The notes beneath the pieces are model-generated. The model ran no database searches, was not told where the DNA came from, and worked only from the letters and a program-made list of their open reading frames with translations. Position numbers and translations under genes: made by a program. A stretch of 64,000 bases of DNA from Ophiosphaerella korrae (lineage: Eukaryota; Ascomycota; Dothideomycetes; Pleosporales; Phaeosphaeriaceae), in the NCBI GenBank assembly GCA_028456385.1, contig JALNQF010000098.1, positions 1-64,000 of the forward strand, given 5' to 3'. This document shows, in pieces, positions 35,583 to 47,227 of the stretch (positions are counted from its first letter, which is position 1; every line of letters begins with the position of its first letter).

Positions 35583-38049
35583 TAATTAACTTGCCCAACA
35601 GTTTAATGTTATCCTCGATGAAAGCGATGAACTTCAATACCACCTCGCCGAATGGAGGACCATGGATGCTGTGGTCGGCCATCACCCAACTCTCTGCATT
35701 GACATCTATCTCGATATTACAAGCTTGGGCCATAAGCAATCGCTGGTCATACACGACGACGAGGGTAAACGGTGGGATGTGGCGGCAGCTCTGAACGCAG
35801 CCGAGCCCACCTCTCGATCCTCTAGTCGCCCCGCGAGACCTACGCAAGTCGTCCTCGAGCGCTGGAAAATCTATGTCGGCGACAAAAACTCTCTACATCC
35901 ATCAGATCTCGCTGATCCATTACCCAACGTATACAAGAAAGCTGTTGTCTTGTTTCGCTCTCTCTACGCCAAGCTACGACTACTTCCAGCCTACAGGTAC
36001 AACAAGAACATGGCCAAACAGCCCGCAAATCATACATCTCTGAAACTCAATTATCGCATCACCAATGGTGAGTTCAAGAGTCCGCATGTCGACACCTTGA
36101 ATTTGCCCTTGTTTCCATCCCCAGATGCTGTGACCAGCTCACAACACATTGGCTCTACCAATTCGCCCATTGGCCCGCTGTGTGTATCCGTTGAGTACCG
36201 CGACCTGTGCGACTTTAGCGTTGATGATTCCGAAACATTGTTGAGCTCTCAGTTCATGGGCCTCGATGACACATACCAAGAACAAAAGACTCGCACCACG
36301 AATAAAGTACCTGGATCCCTTCCTGTCGATAAGCTAAATGCGCAGGAGACACCTGACGCCGGACAAGCCTATGGCAGCCTATCAACATTCCATCAGGTCG
36401 GCCCTCCTACAGGGGCGAGCCCAATATCAGCACTTCGCGCTGTTCGAGACATGCCCTCATCATCTCCCATTGAGACCCCCCCGCAAAAATTACCACCAAA
36501 TCATCGAACTGCACAAGGCTCTAAATCATCGCTTCGATCTGCTGATACGCCATCCTATCAGCGCCGAACTTCTGTTTCATTCCAACCTTTCAAAGCCGGT
36601 TCATTGTCGTCTTCACCTGCTCCTGGGCCAGCAGTTCCTCCCTCTCCAGGCAGCTCTCTCGGGAGGCCGGGTAGTTCTTTTGGGAAGCACGTCATCCCTA
36701 GCAGTCTCAACCAACCGCGCAATCGCACATCTTTAAACGCGCTGCCTCAGGCGGCACTTCGAGCACCCTCGCTACCAAATGAGACTGCTATAGCCTCTTC
36801 CACGTCGAGCTCACCGAAACCTGCACCTATAAGTCGCTATAGTAGCAGCTTTGGCCATCGTAGAAGCAAATTCTCGTCAGGAGGAGGTAGCAAAACGGAA
36901 GATGAGAATCTGAGTAGTGGAAAGGGCAGCGCCACTTCCTCACTACAGCGAGGGTCTGGCAACTTCAACGAAGGGGATGGCGGCAGTTCTGGAGAAGTAA
37001 AGACGGATGACGAGAACATTTCAGACTTTTTGAAACTGCTCGAGTCAAAGAAAGACTTGAAAAGTTTCAACCGCAATGACAACGCTGCACGTGATGCGAC
37101 CATGCGGAAAACTACGGCTCAACTCGGAAAGTATCAACGCATGAGAGAGTCACACACAGCACTATCGGACTCGGTATCGTCCTCAATGATGCTCCAGCGA
37201 TCTTCGTCCTCTTCGAGCCGACAGCTGTCCAGCGTCCCTGCAATGATCGCTGGTACATCTATATCAACGGCATCGTCCCCTGGAAAGCCAATCTCGCCGC
37301 ATACCCCACATACGCCAGCAATTCCTTCCCGGTTAAGCGCAAATAGCATCATTGAATATGAGCCTCCTCGCCGAAGCCGAAGTCAGGCTGGCCGTGTGGC
37401 GCGTGAGCAAGGTCAGACTAATGTGGAGGAGCAAAGCGAGAACGAAGATGGCACTATCGCTATTGATATTCCACGGTCGCCACGGCATTGGAACTACCGT
37501 CGGTCGAGTTCAGTTGCTCAGCAGAACCGAAACCTCCCTGAAGACGAGCTAGATGTGTTTGGCGTCCGCGCAGCTAGTCTGCCTGCGGAAGAAGTCGACC
37601 GAGCAAGAGATCTGCAACGGATTACCAGTACAGATTTGACCTTAAGTGGGTTATTCGCCCAGACAGAGTCACATGCCAGCGCCAGTCGAGATAACCAAGC
37701 ACCAGAGGATGTTGACTCACGAGAGGAGTTAATACGTCCTAGGTCAACATCCCACCTACCATCTAAGCGTGGCAACAATTCGAGCGGTCGTGGTCGAGGA
37801 ACCTTTTTCTCGCCAAACTCTTCAAGTAATTTGACCAGCGGTTCGACAGGTGACACAAGCTCGACAGAGCGTCCAAGTCGCTATAGTTTCAACAGCCGTG
37901 TGGCGAATCTAGACGACGACGAACCAGAACCACTTCTCTTCCAGATGAGCGAAATTGGCACTGGCGGCTCGCGCCGTAGTCTCGAAGAAGCAAGAGGTGG
38001 CTCCAGTGTCGGCAGCGCCAGCAAGCGAACACCCTGGGGTGGTCGCTAA
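35144..38049 (+). CDS. ATG13: autophagy protein Atg13
   Basis: Exons 35144-35377, 35431-35526 and 35602-38049 give 925 residues. The introns (53 and 75 bp) are both phase 0; the second contains a run of 29 A. The N-terminal HORMA domain (about 60-290) shows the family blocks VVQNFFTKSALSVVSSRV, LPQSFTRNGDIRQNKWFNV, VLERWKIYVGD and YKKAVVLFRSLYAKLRLLPAYR, then ISVEYRDLC-like VSVEYRDLCDF. The rest is Ser/Pro-rich and disordered, as in all Atg13, with the DDENISDFLKLLESKKDLKSF block (about 610-630) that resembles the Atg1/Atg17 binding segments. It forms the Atg1 kinase complex that starts autophagosome formation and is held inactive by TORC1 phosphorylation. Confidence 0.95.
35551..35579. repeat. 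A29 homopolymer inside ATG13 intron 2
   Basis: 29 consecutive A lie between the GTAAGC donor (35527) and the CAACAG acceptor (35601). It makes up 39 percent of the intron. Confidence 0.97.
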
Positions 38050-38706
38050 ACTCTCACAACCTCTCACAAAAATCAGCATTCAATCCTCATTCCTCTGTCA
38101 AAATTTGTTTCTGCATCTGGCATATCCAATCATCATTGCTTGGACATACTCTTTCTTCTTTGCGTCTCTTTCTTCACTAGCGCATACTGTTTTTTTGACA
38201 CACGATGAATTTCCGTCCGCCCTCGCACTTGTTACATATCCACATCAAATTGCCCTTGAAGCTGCAATGGAACCCGGCGTTATCTTGTTACGACACATAC
38301 CGGGTTGGACACGGTTGGCGATCATATACTCGGAATCTAGCTATGCAACGGCTGTTCATAGATTAGTAGGGTTCACTTTGGGGTGGCGTTGTGTTAGTCT
38401 CTACATTCGGTCGGTCAATGTGGTTTGATATTGGGATATGGGTATTTAGGCTAGCCTGGTGTAGTGCTGCTTATGGTGTTTGAGTCGTGCCATTACTCTG
38501 ATCGAATATACTCTTTACTCAACGTGTTGCTTTGCCTCGTTGCTTCATAATTATTGAGTCCTAATAGAAACAAACATCTATGCCCGGGAGATCAACAGTC
38601 CCACAGGATCTGAATCGTCGTTGATCAAACATTCACCGCTCTGAATACCAACAACACCACCTTTGACTCCCTTCTCATTTCCATACTCTATCCCCAACAT
38701 ACCACC
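38050..38706. other. intergenic, convergent 3' regions
   Basis: 657 bases between ATG13 and the ATPase 3' end; no gene, RNA or repeat recognised. Confidence 0.55.
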
Positions 38707-41392
38707 CTACCCCTCCACCTTCTGAAAATCATACTCAATCGCCCTATACCTCCTCCCATACCCCCTCCCCCTCATCTGCACCGCAACCAACACAACAGGC
38801 ACCACCCCAATCAACTCGCCCAGCCCCGCCCACTCCACCCTGATCCTCACCCGCTGCACCAGCACCGTAAAAGCGCCGGCAGCAAGCAGAATCGCAGCAA
38901 CATTGTACACAGCCGCCCATGCGAAACTCAGCAGTATGCGCCGGTGCGCGGCGCGCGCTATGTCGAGCAGGATGAGGATGTCGTGCAGTCGGGCGGTCGT
39001 CAGCGTGATGTCCGCGGTGCCCCCCTTTGCGCGGCCGGGACGCTGCAGGTGGATGCCTACGTCTGCCTGTTCGAGGGCGGGTGCGTCGGTCGCCGCGTCG
39101 CCGACAAACATGACGACGCGGCCGCGCTGCTGCAGGTCGTGGATGTATGCGCTCTTACTGGCCGGGTTGCATCTCCACCGCGTATTTGCCTTGGGGATAG
39201 CGAGGGCGTGCGCGGTATTGTTTACGGGGCCTTTGGCGTCATTGCTGAGGATGTGAGTTTGTATAGCGTGGGCGTGGAGGCGTTGGATGACGGGGGGAGC
39301 GGTGTGGCGGGGGCGGTCTTTGAGCTTGAAGGTTGCAGTGTGGGCGGGGCCGGTTTTGACGCTGAGGAGCGTGTAGCATGAGTCGGTGAGGGGGAGAGAG
39401 AGCCAGTCTGGGGTGCCGGCGTAGATTTGGAGTTGGGAGGTTGAGCAGGTGCCGTGTGTGCCGGAGCTGGGGACGTCGGCGACGTCAGTGACGTTGATCT
39501 TTTCGAAGGAATCCCGGCTTGTGTCTAGCTGTAGGTGACGAAGGACACTGACTGCTACTGGGTGGCTGGCGTTTTGGAAGAGAGATAAGAGTGTGGCCTT
39601 GGTTTGAGCTGGAGGTGTGTTGTGGTACTCTTCGCTGACAACAGTGAATGTGCCACAAGTCAAGATTCCGGTTTTGCTGAAAACTACATCTGTGACATGT
39701 CGAACAACCTCTAGGCTTTGAGGGTTTCTTATAATGATGCCAAATCGTGCTGCTACTCCTGCAGCAATGAGCACTATTATGGGTACGGCCAACGCAATCG
39801 CACAAGGGCATGAAACAACCAAGGTGGCAATGGTGTACGTAGTCGACTCAACAGCTGCTGTCTTCCACGACTCCCTGTTGCTAAGGAGCCGGACTGTGAA
39901 CACTAAGAGTCCAATCGCAGCCATAGCCGGAACGAACCAGCCTGCTATTCGATCAGCGAAGGCTTGTACCTTGAGTTTTGTGAGTTCCGCGTCTTCAACC
40001 ATAGCTGCGATCTTGTGGATAGAGTTCTCATGTGGTAGAGCCGTTAGTTTGACAACAAGTGCGCCTCCACCGTTGGTAGTGCCGGCAAAAACTTTCGAAT
40101 GAACTCCCTTAGCAACCGAAACAGACTCGCCAGTGATCATCGACTCATCGACTTCCGAGCCGCCGTATAGAACGACACCATCTGTCACGATTCGCATATG
40201 TGGCAAAACCTTGAATTGGTCTCCATACTGTAGAAGTCGAGCATCTATTTTATGAGTCTTAGCATCTGCTGCATTTTTCAAACTTGGTAGGACTAATAGC
40301 GCATGGTCATTCTGCAGCGAGCGAAAAGAAACCGATTTTGCAGCTTTGTAGTGAGCGAATTCATTAATGACTCGACCAAGCAGCATTAGTGTCACGAGGA
40401 GAGTCGACGTCTCGAAGAATGAGCCAGTCTCAAGTGGCTCTCCATAGACTTGAAAGATGTACGAGACAAAGCCAAATGTGTATGCTAGCATAGAGCCGAG
40501 TGCGATCAGAAGATCCATTTCGAAGACTTGGGAATACCATAATGAGCGTAGTGAGGTTTGGAGAAACTCTTTCGTAGCTATGGCTTGGACTAGAGTTGCT
40601 AAACTGAGGGAGATGTGGGCGTATAGTAGTTTGCTGTGATCAACAGGTGCCCATGCGAGAACGAGCACAGGCACGGTCAATACCGCGACGCGGAGGAAAC
40701 AAATAAAAGCTCTCTGTGTCTGTTTGAACGCCATAGCAAGGCTGGGATGTGTTGCTGGTGGCGCAAGGCGTAAGCCCTTGTCGAACCTTTTGTAGTACTC
40801 AAAAATATCTCGCGCTCCTAGGTGTAACGCATCGTAATGGACTCGTATCGGATACGTGGGTAAGCTAGTTATGGGCTCTAGATCGGAGACCTCACTGGCG
40901 TCGTCGCGAAGTACTGGTACAGTACCTAGAATTGCGGTGAGTGAGCTTTCTACTGAAAAGATCGTGTATTCAAGCATGTATACTATTTCGCCCACTCAAA
41001 AGCCTTGATGGGTTCCAGGAGTGTTTCTCCGGAGGCTCAACGCACTTGATGCCGAAGGGCGTGCCAGCATCTTGAATCCTTTTTGCATCAGTAGCCAACA
41101 GATCGAGCACTTGTCCCATTGGTGTGACATGTACTTTGAAATAATATCCTGTTTCGGTGTGCAGTCTGGCGATAACATCTGCCACCGAAAGGCTATTTGT
41201 GTCTAATATCAACTCCAATCTAGCGAGAATAACGCTCACTTGGTGACTTCGAATATCTGGGATACGAGAAACGGCGCGCGAAATACTGCTGTCGGAGCAT
41301 CCTGACTGGAGACCGTCGATGAAAAGCACAACTGGCTCAAAGTTTGGCGGGCCTCGCTCGATATCACGGCTATGGTGTTCGCTAGTAGACAT
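38707..41392 (-). CDS. degenerate P1B-type (copper-like) ATPase, probably not catalytic
   Basis: Exons 41392-40984 and 40925-38707 (58-bp intron GTATAC...TTCTAG, phase 1) give 875 residues. Fold and order match fungal heavy-metal ATPases: an HMA-like N-terminus, membrane helices around VPVLVLAWAP, the VDESMITGESVSV actuator motif, VVSCPCAIALAVP ion channel motif, nucleotide-domain HP (NASHPVA) and C-terminal helices. Key residues differ. The invariant phosphorylated Asp of DKTGT is Ser (SKTGI, codon AGC at 39678-39676, about residue 553); GDGxND reads GDAATDAPAL; the N-terminal copper-site CxxC is absent (GLQSGCSDSS); a TM8 Met/Ser motif is not visible. The frame is long and clean, so this is a pseudoenzyme candidate rather than a decayed gene. 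Copper sensing or a regulatory role is speculation. Confidence 0.85.
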
Positions 41393-42219
41393 GGCGAGTA
41401 ATGGATACTGGAATATTGATACACTTAGAGTGCGGTTGATTAACTACAGCAACGTCAATTGGTCATATAACAAGTACTCAACTACCTGCTTTTTGGGGGA
41501 AAGTAGGGTACTCCGAATACGGAAAGGTGCAATGGTGTGACGTTGTATGACGTCCAATGCCTCCTACTGCATCTCAAAGTCAAGCATAGCAGGGACGAGC
41601 TAAAACTAGTGCAAGGCTGTATCCATTATTCGAATGGAGCAAATTGAATCGCTTTACCGCATAATCACAATTATTTGGCACTGTGGTTAGCCGTGTCACC
41701 TGTAATCAACGTCTTCGACATTGACGGAGCAGATCTAATATATGTATACCAATGGAGAGTTAGGCTACCTCCAAGTTTCGTCTCTCAAACGTTGAATCGA
41801 GCGTCTCATTCGCGTCTCTCGGGTGCCTCACCTATTTCCCGATGAGATAATTGTATTAAAGAACACATATCAAAAGAAGCCGAGGTATTGTGGTAGCATT
41901 TCCTCGTGCCAAGTAGAAAACGTATGCTGTGTTAGCAGGCAAGAAACAATGGAGGAAGGCGAAAGGGCGATTGAAGTCAAAACGGGCTCTCACGTGAGCA
42001 CGCGAAGCGACGGATTTGCGTCATCATCAATCTATCCAGGCACGAGTTTTCATCATTATCAACACCAGCCTTTCATAGTCTTCCCGTCCTCATTTTTGCG
42101 ATCGCTTAATATTTTGTCATATTCATCGCGCGTCATGAGCGATAAGTTGCTCAGTGACACTACTGATTGCGCATATCGACTGAACGTGAGCCCCACACGG
42201 TGCGCCTACAGCGGTAACC
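41393..42219. other. divergent intergenic region, ATPase / RAD4
   Basis: 827 bases between opposite starts. ORF 41823-42248 overlaps the RAD4 start in another frame and has no family content. Promoters of both genes must lie here. Confidence 0.5.
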
Positions 42220-45200
42220 ATGGCAGGCGCGCGAGGCAGGTTTTCTAAAACAGCAGAGACCGCTACTCCTAGACGCTCAACGCGAGGAAGAAAGCTGCCA
42301 CAAGAAGACGAAAATGTTCCTGCTATCTTTCAAGAGATGCTTAGCGATGAGCAGCTATCCAAGTCCGCCAATATTGACGAGGACAAACGTCCGTTGAAGA
42401 AGAGGAGAACCGCACTTTCTCAGAGAGCATCAAGTCCTGCATCACAAATATCGCCAGTGAAAGCCTCGTCCAAGCAATTACATGAATCACACTCCCCGAA
42501 AGTATCGCGAGTTGAGATTCCGTTGCAGGCGCAAGACTCACCACACGATCACACGAATCTATTGGACGACAAGCAATCTAAGCCTCATAATCTAGTACCT
42601 GCCAGTGGACGCATATTACAGACTATCATAGACTCAGACGAGTCGGATGGGAGCGACGAGGAGTGGGAAGATGCGCTCGCAGACGGAGATGATACCGATA
42701 CCGAAAATGAGGTCGCATTAGGCACACCCCAAGTTACGGATATATCTATCACGATTGGAAGTACAAATAATAATGAGAAAGAAACGAAGAAGAAAGCTCG
42801 CAAGCGCGCTATCACATCCGTGGAAAAGAAGAAGCGACTAGACATCCATAAAATGCATCTTCTCTGTCTCCTCTACCACGTCTATCGCCGGAATGCGTGG
42901 TGCAACGATATGAGAGTACAGAACACATTAAAAAAACTGGTACCACCCAAGGCTTTATTAAGCCTTGTACCAAACCCGGATCTCTCACAGTATTCCGCAT
43001 CGAAGCGTTTTGTCGAGGGCATGAATGAGCTCAAAGTAATGTGGTCTAAGCGCTTCAAGTTGACTGCGCGAGGCATGTACAAACCGAAATGGGCAGACGC
43101 AGATGCAGGTGTACGCCCTTTCTCTGACTTCGATGAACTTGATGATCCCATGGATAAGGATGATTTTCGCACAATAGCCCATACGTTGCAGGGCTCACAG
43201 GATGTCGGCACCCAGCTTTTCTGTGCCCTACTTCGCGGCATTGGCATCGAAGCTCGACTCGTGTGCTCATTGCAGCCACTGCCATTCGCATCCTCGGCGC
43301 AGCCTTCAACCCCACAAAAGCTTGATGCACAAATGAATACAATATTAATGGATCCTTACAACATGCAAGACAGAGCCTCTCCTAGCAGGCCTAAAGCTAA
43401 TACTCCATCTCGGCCTAAGAAGCTTTCACGCCTGGAGCGTATTATGGGTGAACGACACCCGGTCCTCAATAAGACAGGTGTCGCACCGCAAAAGCAAAAG
43501 GCTTATTACACGCCATATCCTGTGTACTGGGTTGAAGCTTTCAATGTTGCTCACCAAAAATGGGTAGCTATAGACACTCATTCAACGTTCACTGTAAACT
43601 CACCTGAAAAGCTGGAGCCGCCTCTTAGTTTCGCTCAGAATAGTCTAACATATGCGATAGCCTTCGAGGAGGACCATACGGCGAAGGATGTCACACGGCG
43701 ATACGCAAAAGCTTATAATGCGAAGACACGCAAATTTCGCGTTGAATGCACGCCTCACGGGTTAGACTGGTGGCAAAAAACAACCAAATTTTTCATGCGA
43801 GCAAGACCACTCGATCGAGACCAGGTTGAAGATGCAGCTCTTTCTCGAAAGGAAGCTGCCGAGGGCATACCCAAAAATGTCCAGGACTTCAAAGATCATC
43901 CTGTCTATGCCCTCGAACGTCACTTGAAACATAACGAAGTCATACATCCTTTGGAACCGGTTGGCAAGGTCAACGTCGGTACCGGTATGAATCCAAAGAT
44001 CGAGCCAATATATCGTCGTAAAGATGTGCATATTGTTCGGAGCTCAGACAAGTGGTATCGGATGGGACAGGATGTCAAAGATGGTGAACAACCGCTGAAG
44101 CACGCAAAGCCGAGAAAGGGCAGACGACTTTCTGTTGCTCCTGAAATAGACGTCGACGAGCAGCAAGATGAGATTGGCGTTGGGCTCTATGCAGTTTTTC
44201 AGACCCAATTATACGTCCCGCCACCGGTAGTTAGAGGACGTGTTCCCAGAAATGCCTACGGCAATTTGGACCTCTATGTCCCATCCATGTGCCCTCCAGG
44301 AGGAACTCACATTCGGCATAAGCTCGCGTCTAAGGCCGCCCGCATTGTCGGGGTTGATTATGCGGATGCCGTTACTGGCTTCTCATTCAAAGGACGCCAC
44401 GGCACTGCCATTGTTCAAGGCGTGGTAGTTGCATCAGAGTATCAGGAGGCTGTGCAAGAGGTTATTGATGGCATGATTTATGAGCAAGAAGAGTCTGCAA
44501 ATGCTGCACGCAGCCGAGAATCGTTGCGACTTTGGCGACGCTTCTTCCTCGGCTTAAGAATCACACAGAGGGTCAACGCTATTGAGATTGATGGCGAAAA
44601 GGGCCCAACAATATGCGTACAAGACGAGATCGATAAAGAGGATAAACAGTTGATAGAGAAGGAGATGGCGGGCGGATTTTTCCCGGATGAAGCTGAGTTT
44701 GCAGAGCCAAGGGGTAGATATATACCGCCACAACATGAATTTGGTGGAGGAGGTTTCATGGCTGAAGATGACGAAGAGGAAGGCGGTGGCTTTATTCCAG
44801 AGGATAATAATGATACTGAAGAAGGTGGTTTCACATTGAACAGGGAGCACAGCTTTGAAAGTTCTATTCTTGAGTCACAGCAACTTCGTCCACCACGAAC
44901 GAGAACGTTCTCGGAAGACTATATCCTGGAGGAACAGGATGAAGGAGAAGAAGAGGACGAATTCACATCAGAGGAGAGTGTTGTAAAGGGGGAGGGATTC
45001 ATTGTGGACGACACTTCCACTGGAGTTGGACCTTCGCAACCAACACAACATACCAATACTATGATTAGAAATGATGTTACTCAGTCTGAACACTCAGATG
45101 AAAATACACAATCTCCACCGGCCTTGTCAAAACAGCCACCGCCAATGGATTCACTATCAGCCAAGGCTTCGCAGATAGACGCAGGGTCAGACCAAATACC

Positions 45201-45291
45201 TGGTTCATCTCCATCAGATGCTGGGTCTCTCCTGCTTGAAGATCCGGAAGATGAAGACGCAGATCCAGACTGGCTTGTAGATGCTACATAA
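42220..45291 (+). CDS. RAD4: DNA damage recognition protein Rad4/XPC
   Basis: A single exon of 1023 residues. The basic/acidic N-terminus is disordered. A transglutaminase-like domain follows (about 300-480), with GTQLFCALLRGIGIEARLVCS and YPVYWVEAFNVAHQKWVAID. Then come the three beta-hairpin domains: BHD1 (HPVYALERHLKHNEVIHP), BHD2 (YRRKDVHIVRSSDKWYRMG) and BHD3 (VPRNAYGNLDLYVPSMCPPGG, then AVTGFSFKGRHGTAIVQGVV), about 560-755. The acidic C-terminal tail repeats a GGGF unit three times. Rad4 binds distorted DNA together with Rad23 and starts global nucleotide excision repair. S. pombe has two such paralogues (rhp41 and rhp42); which type this is cannot be decided here. Confidence 0.96.
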   Translation: MAGARGRFSKTAETATPRRSTRGRKLPQEDENVPAIFQEMLSDEQLSKSANIDEDKRPLKKRRTALSQRASSPASQISPVKASSKQLHESHSPKVSRVEIPLQAQDSPHDHTNLLDDKQSKPHNLVPASGRILQTIIDSDESDGSDEEWEDALADGDDTDTENEVALGTPQVTDISITIGSTNNNEKETKKKARKRAITSVEKKKRLDIHKMHLLCLLYHVYRRNAWCNDMRVQNTLKKLVPPKALLSLVPNPDLSQYSASKRFVEGMNELKVMWSKRFKLTARGMYKPKWADADAGVRPFSDFDELDDPMDKDDFRTIAHTLQGSQDVGTQLFCALLRGIGIEARLVCSLQPLPFASSAQPSTPQKLDAQMNTILMDPYNMQDRASPSRPKANTPSRPKKLSRLERIMGERHPVLNKTGVAPQKQKAYYTPYPVYWVEAFNVAHQKWVAIDTHSTFTVNSPEKLEPPLSFAQNSLTYAIAFEEDHTAKDVTRRYAKAYNAKTRKFRVECTPHGLDWWQKTTKFFMRARPLDRDQVEDAALSRKEAAEGIPKNVQDFKDHPVYALERHLKHNEVIHPLEPVGKVNVGTGMNPKIEPIYRRKDVHIVRSSDKWYRMGQDVKDGEQPLKHAKPRKGRRLSVAPEIDVDEQQDEIGVGLYAVFQTQLYVPPPVVRGRVPRNAYGNLDLYVPSMCPPGGTHIRHKLASKAARIVGVDYADAVTGFSFKGRHGTAIVQGVVVASEYQEAVQEVIDGMIYEQEESANAARSRESLRLWRRFFLGLRITQRVNAIEIDGEKGPTICVQDEIDKEDKQLIEKEMAGGFFPDEAEFAEPRGRYIPPQHEFGGGGFMAEDDEEEGGGFIPEDNNDTEEGGFTLNREHSFESSILESQQLRPPRTRTFSEDYILEEQDEGEEEDEFTSEESVVKGEGFIVDDTSTGVGPSQPTQHTNTMIRNDVTQSEHSDENTQSPPALSKQPPPMDSLSAKASQIDAGSDQIPGSSPSDAGSLLLEDPEDEDADPDWLVDAT

Positions 45292-45464
45292 AATTCGCAT
45301 TCGGAATGCGCTGCAAGGCTGTAAATATATCACACACCCATTCTGGATGCATAGGTCCTTTTCATTTATTTGAGTTGTATATGATCACATCCAACACACC
45401 CCCTATGGGTTTGACTTAAGATCAACTCTTAAATATAGTTTTCATTGCTACGGTGCTAGTTTCC

Positions 45465-47010
45465 CTAAGTTTTTACTTTCTTCTCCAACAACTCGTCCAA
45501 ACCCTTCATACCGCCCTCATACCCCTCAACATCATACTCCTTCGGGTACCTCCTCATGATATCCCTCATCTCCTCGACGTGACTCCTCTGCTCCTCCGTC
45601 AACTCCTCCCACACGCCTTCAAATACATTTCTGATGCTAGGTTTCTTCTCCTTTTCTGCCTCCTCAAATGCGCGCAATACTTCTTTCCTAGTCACGCTCC
45701 TCAGCTCCTTTTCCTGTGCATCGTTCCACAGCTGTCGGCCCTCAAGCCATTTGCGCAGTCGCGTGATGGGGTTGTCGCGGCGCTTCCAGTCCTCGACTTC
45801 GACGCGTTGGCGGTAGGCGAAAGAGTCGTCGGATGTGCTGTGGTGGCCCACACGATAGGCCATCATTTCTACGAGGATGGGCTGCCCACCATTTTGTAGC
45901 GCAAGACGGCGAGCTTCTTTTGTGGCACGGCGGACGGCGAAGATGTCGTTCCCGTCCACACGGAGAGCCGAGATGCCGTATCCTGCGCCACGGGACGCGA
46001 TACCATCGCCTCGGTATTGGTCTGATGTTGGGGTGGAGATTGCGTAGCCGTTGTTGCGGCAGATGAAGATGCACGGGACTTGACGGGTTGCGGCGATGTT
46101 GAGTGCGGCATGGAAGTCACCTTCTGAAGCAGCACCTTCGCCGAAGTAGCAGGCTGCTACTCTTTGTTCTTGATTAGGATTCTGCATGTTTTGCATCTTG
46201 AGAGCATATGCGGCGCCAGCTGCGTGGGGTATTTGTGTGGCTAGGGTCGAGCTTACGGTGTGGATGTTCAGCTCCTTGCTTCCATAATGTACAGGCATGT
46301 TGCGGCCTAGACCATTGTCTTTTGAGTTTGCAAACAGTTGGTTCATAAAGTCGGACAGCTTGAAGCCCCTCTGTAGATATACGCCGGCTTCACGATATTG
46401 GCAGAAGGCAACGTCAGCGGGATGGAGGGCGCTGGCGGAACCGATGGATATACCTTCTTCGCCTGCTGAGACCTGAGGAGATTAGCGACGAAATTCTATG
46501 AGTTGTGAAAAATCACGTACCATGTAGAAACTTAGTCTGCCTTGCCGTTGCGCTTCGAACATGAGAAGGTCCATTATGCTCACTATGTGCTATCAGCTGT
46601 TTGCTTTGATATGCCATGTCTGAGATGGCTCACGCTTAACCATGTTCTTGTATATCTGTAAGGCCTCCTCATCTTTTGTTTCTACTCCAACCTCCTGATC
46701 TATGATCTCCCCATATTGATTCATAACACGGTACGTTGGGATAACATTTTGCTGCGATGGTTGTATGAAGGCGAGCTTGTCCGTAAACTCGCTGTTCAGT
46801 GCGCCCGGGAAGAGGACTCTATTGTCTTGCTTAGCTCTTTCTTCCCAGTTCGCCGTAGGATACATACTTCTCAGCGCTGACTGTTGTAGCTACACCTCGG
46901 TATATCTGCCATGGAGACGTGTTTGTTGCTGTCTTCGAGCCATTGAGGCATCTTTGGGGGGATATGAACTCGTTTATCCGTAACCTTCGCGACGTATAGC
47001 GAAAAGACAT
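45465..47010 (-). CDS. branched-chain 2-oxoacid dehydrogenase E1 alpha subunit
   Basis: Minus-strand exons 47010-46868, 46818-46634, 46582-46521 and 46472-45465 give 465 residues; introns are 49, 51 and 48 bp. Exon 1 (MSFRYTSRRLRIN) is an Arg/Ser-rich mitochondrial presequence. After it comes LFPGALNSEF and IPTYRVMNQYGEIID, then FYMVSAGEEGISIGSASAL restored across an intron. The thiamine-diphosphate/Mg motif is at about 238-268 (FGEGAASEGDFHAALN ... CRNNGYAIST) and the regulated phospho-loop YRVGHHSTSDDS is present. With E1 beta, E2 and E3 it decarboxylates the 2-oxoacids of Leu, Ile and Val in the matrix. The exon 1 join (GAGAA with AGTC) is inferred by phase; the rest is firm. It shares a 217-bp promoter with COQ5. 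Confidence 0.94.
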
Positions 47011-47227
47011 TTTGCTGATGCTGCATTCTTAGTGGGAACGCGCCGGTATATGACAATCTGAGGAGTGAATGGAGGCTCGGCACAACGGCCAGCGTCGGCC
47101 TATGTCGCACCTTCCCCAGACAAACGTCAGTGGTCATTAGCGCGAAAAAGCGTAGCACGTGCCATCGCGTATCGAGAAATCTCGCGCCAAGCCGACGTCG
47201 ACAGCTCCATCCCAACCGTCAGGCGAC
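47011..47227. promoter_or_regulatory. compact bidirectional promoter, BCKDH E1 alpha / COQ5
   Basis: Only 217 bases separate the two opposite start codons, and both genes encode mitochondrial matrix enzymes. No consensus box is claimed. Confidence 0.6.

Noticed and set aside
40926..40995. Apparent frameshift in the P-type ATPase
   Set aside because: A 58-bp intron (GTATAC...TTCTAG) with matching phase explains the frame change, so it is not counted as damage.
41823..42248. 141-codon ORF overlapping the RAD4 start
   Set aside because: Different frame from RAD4, no family content, and it ends inside the RAD4 coding start.
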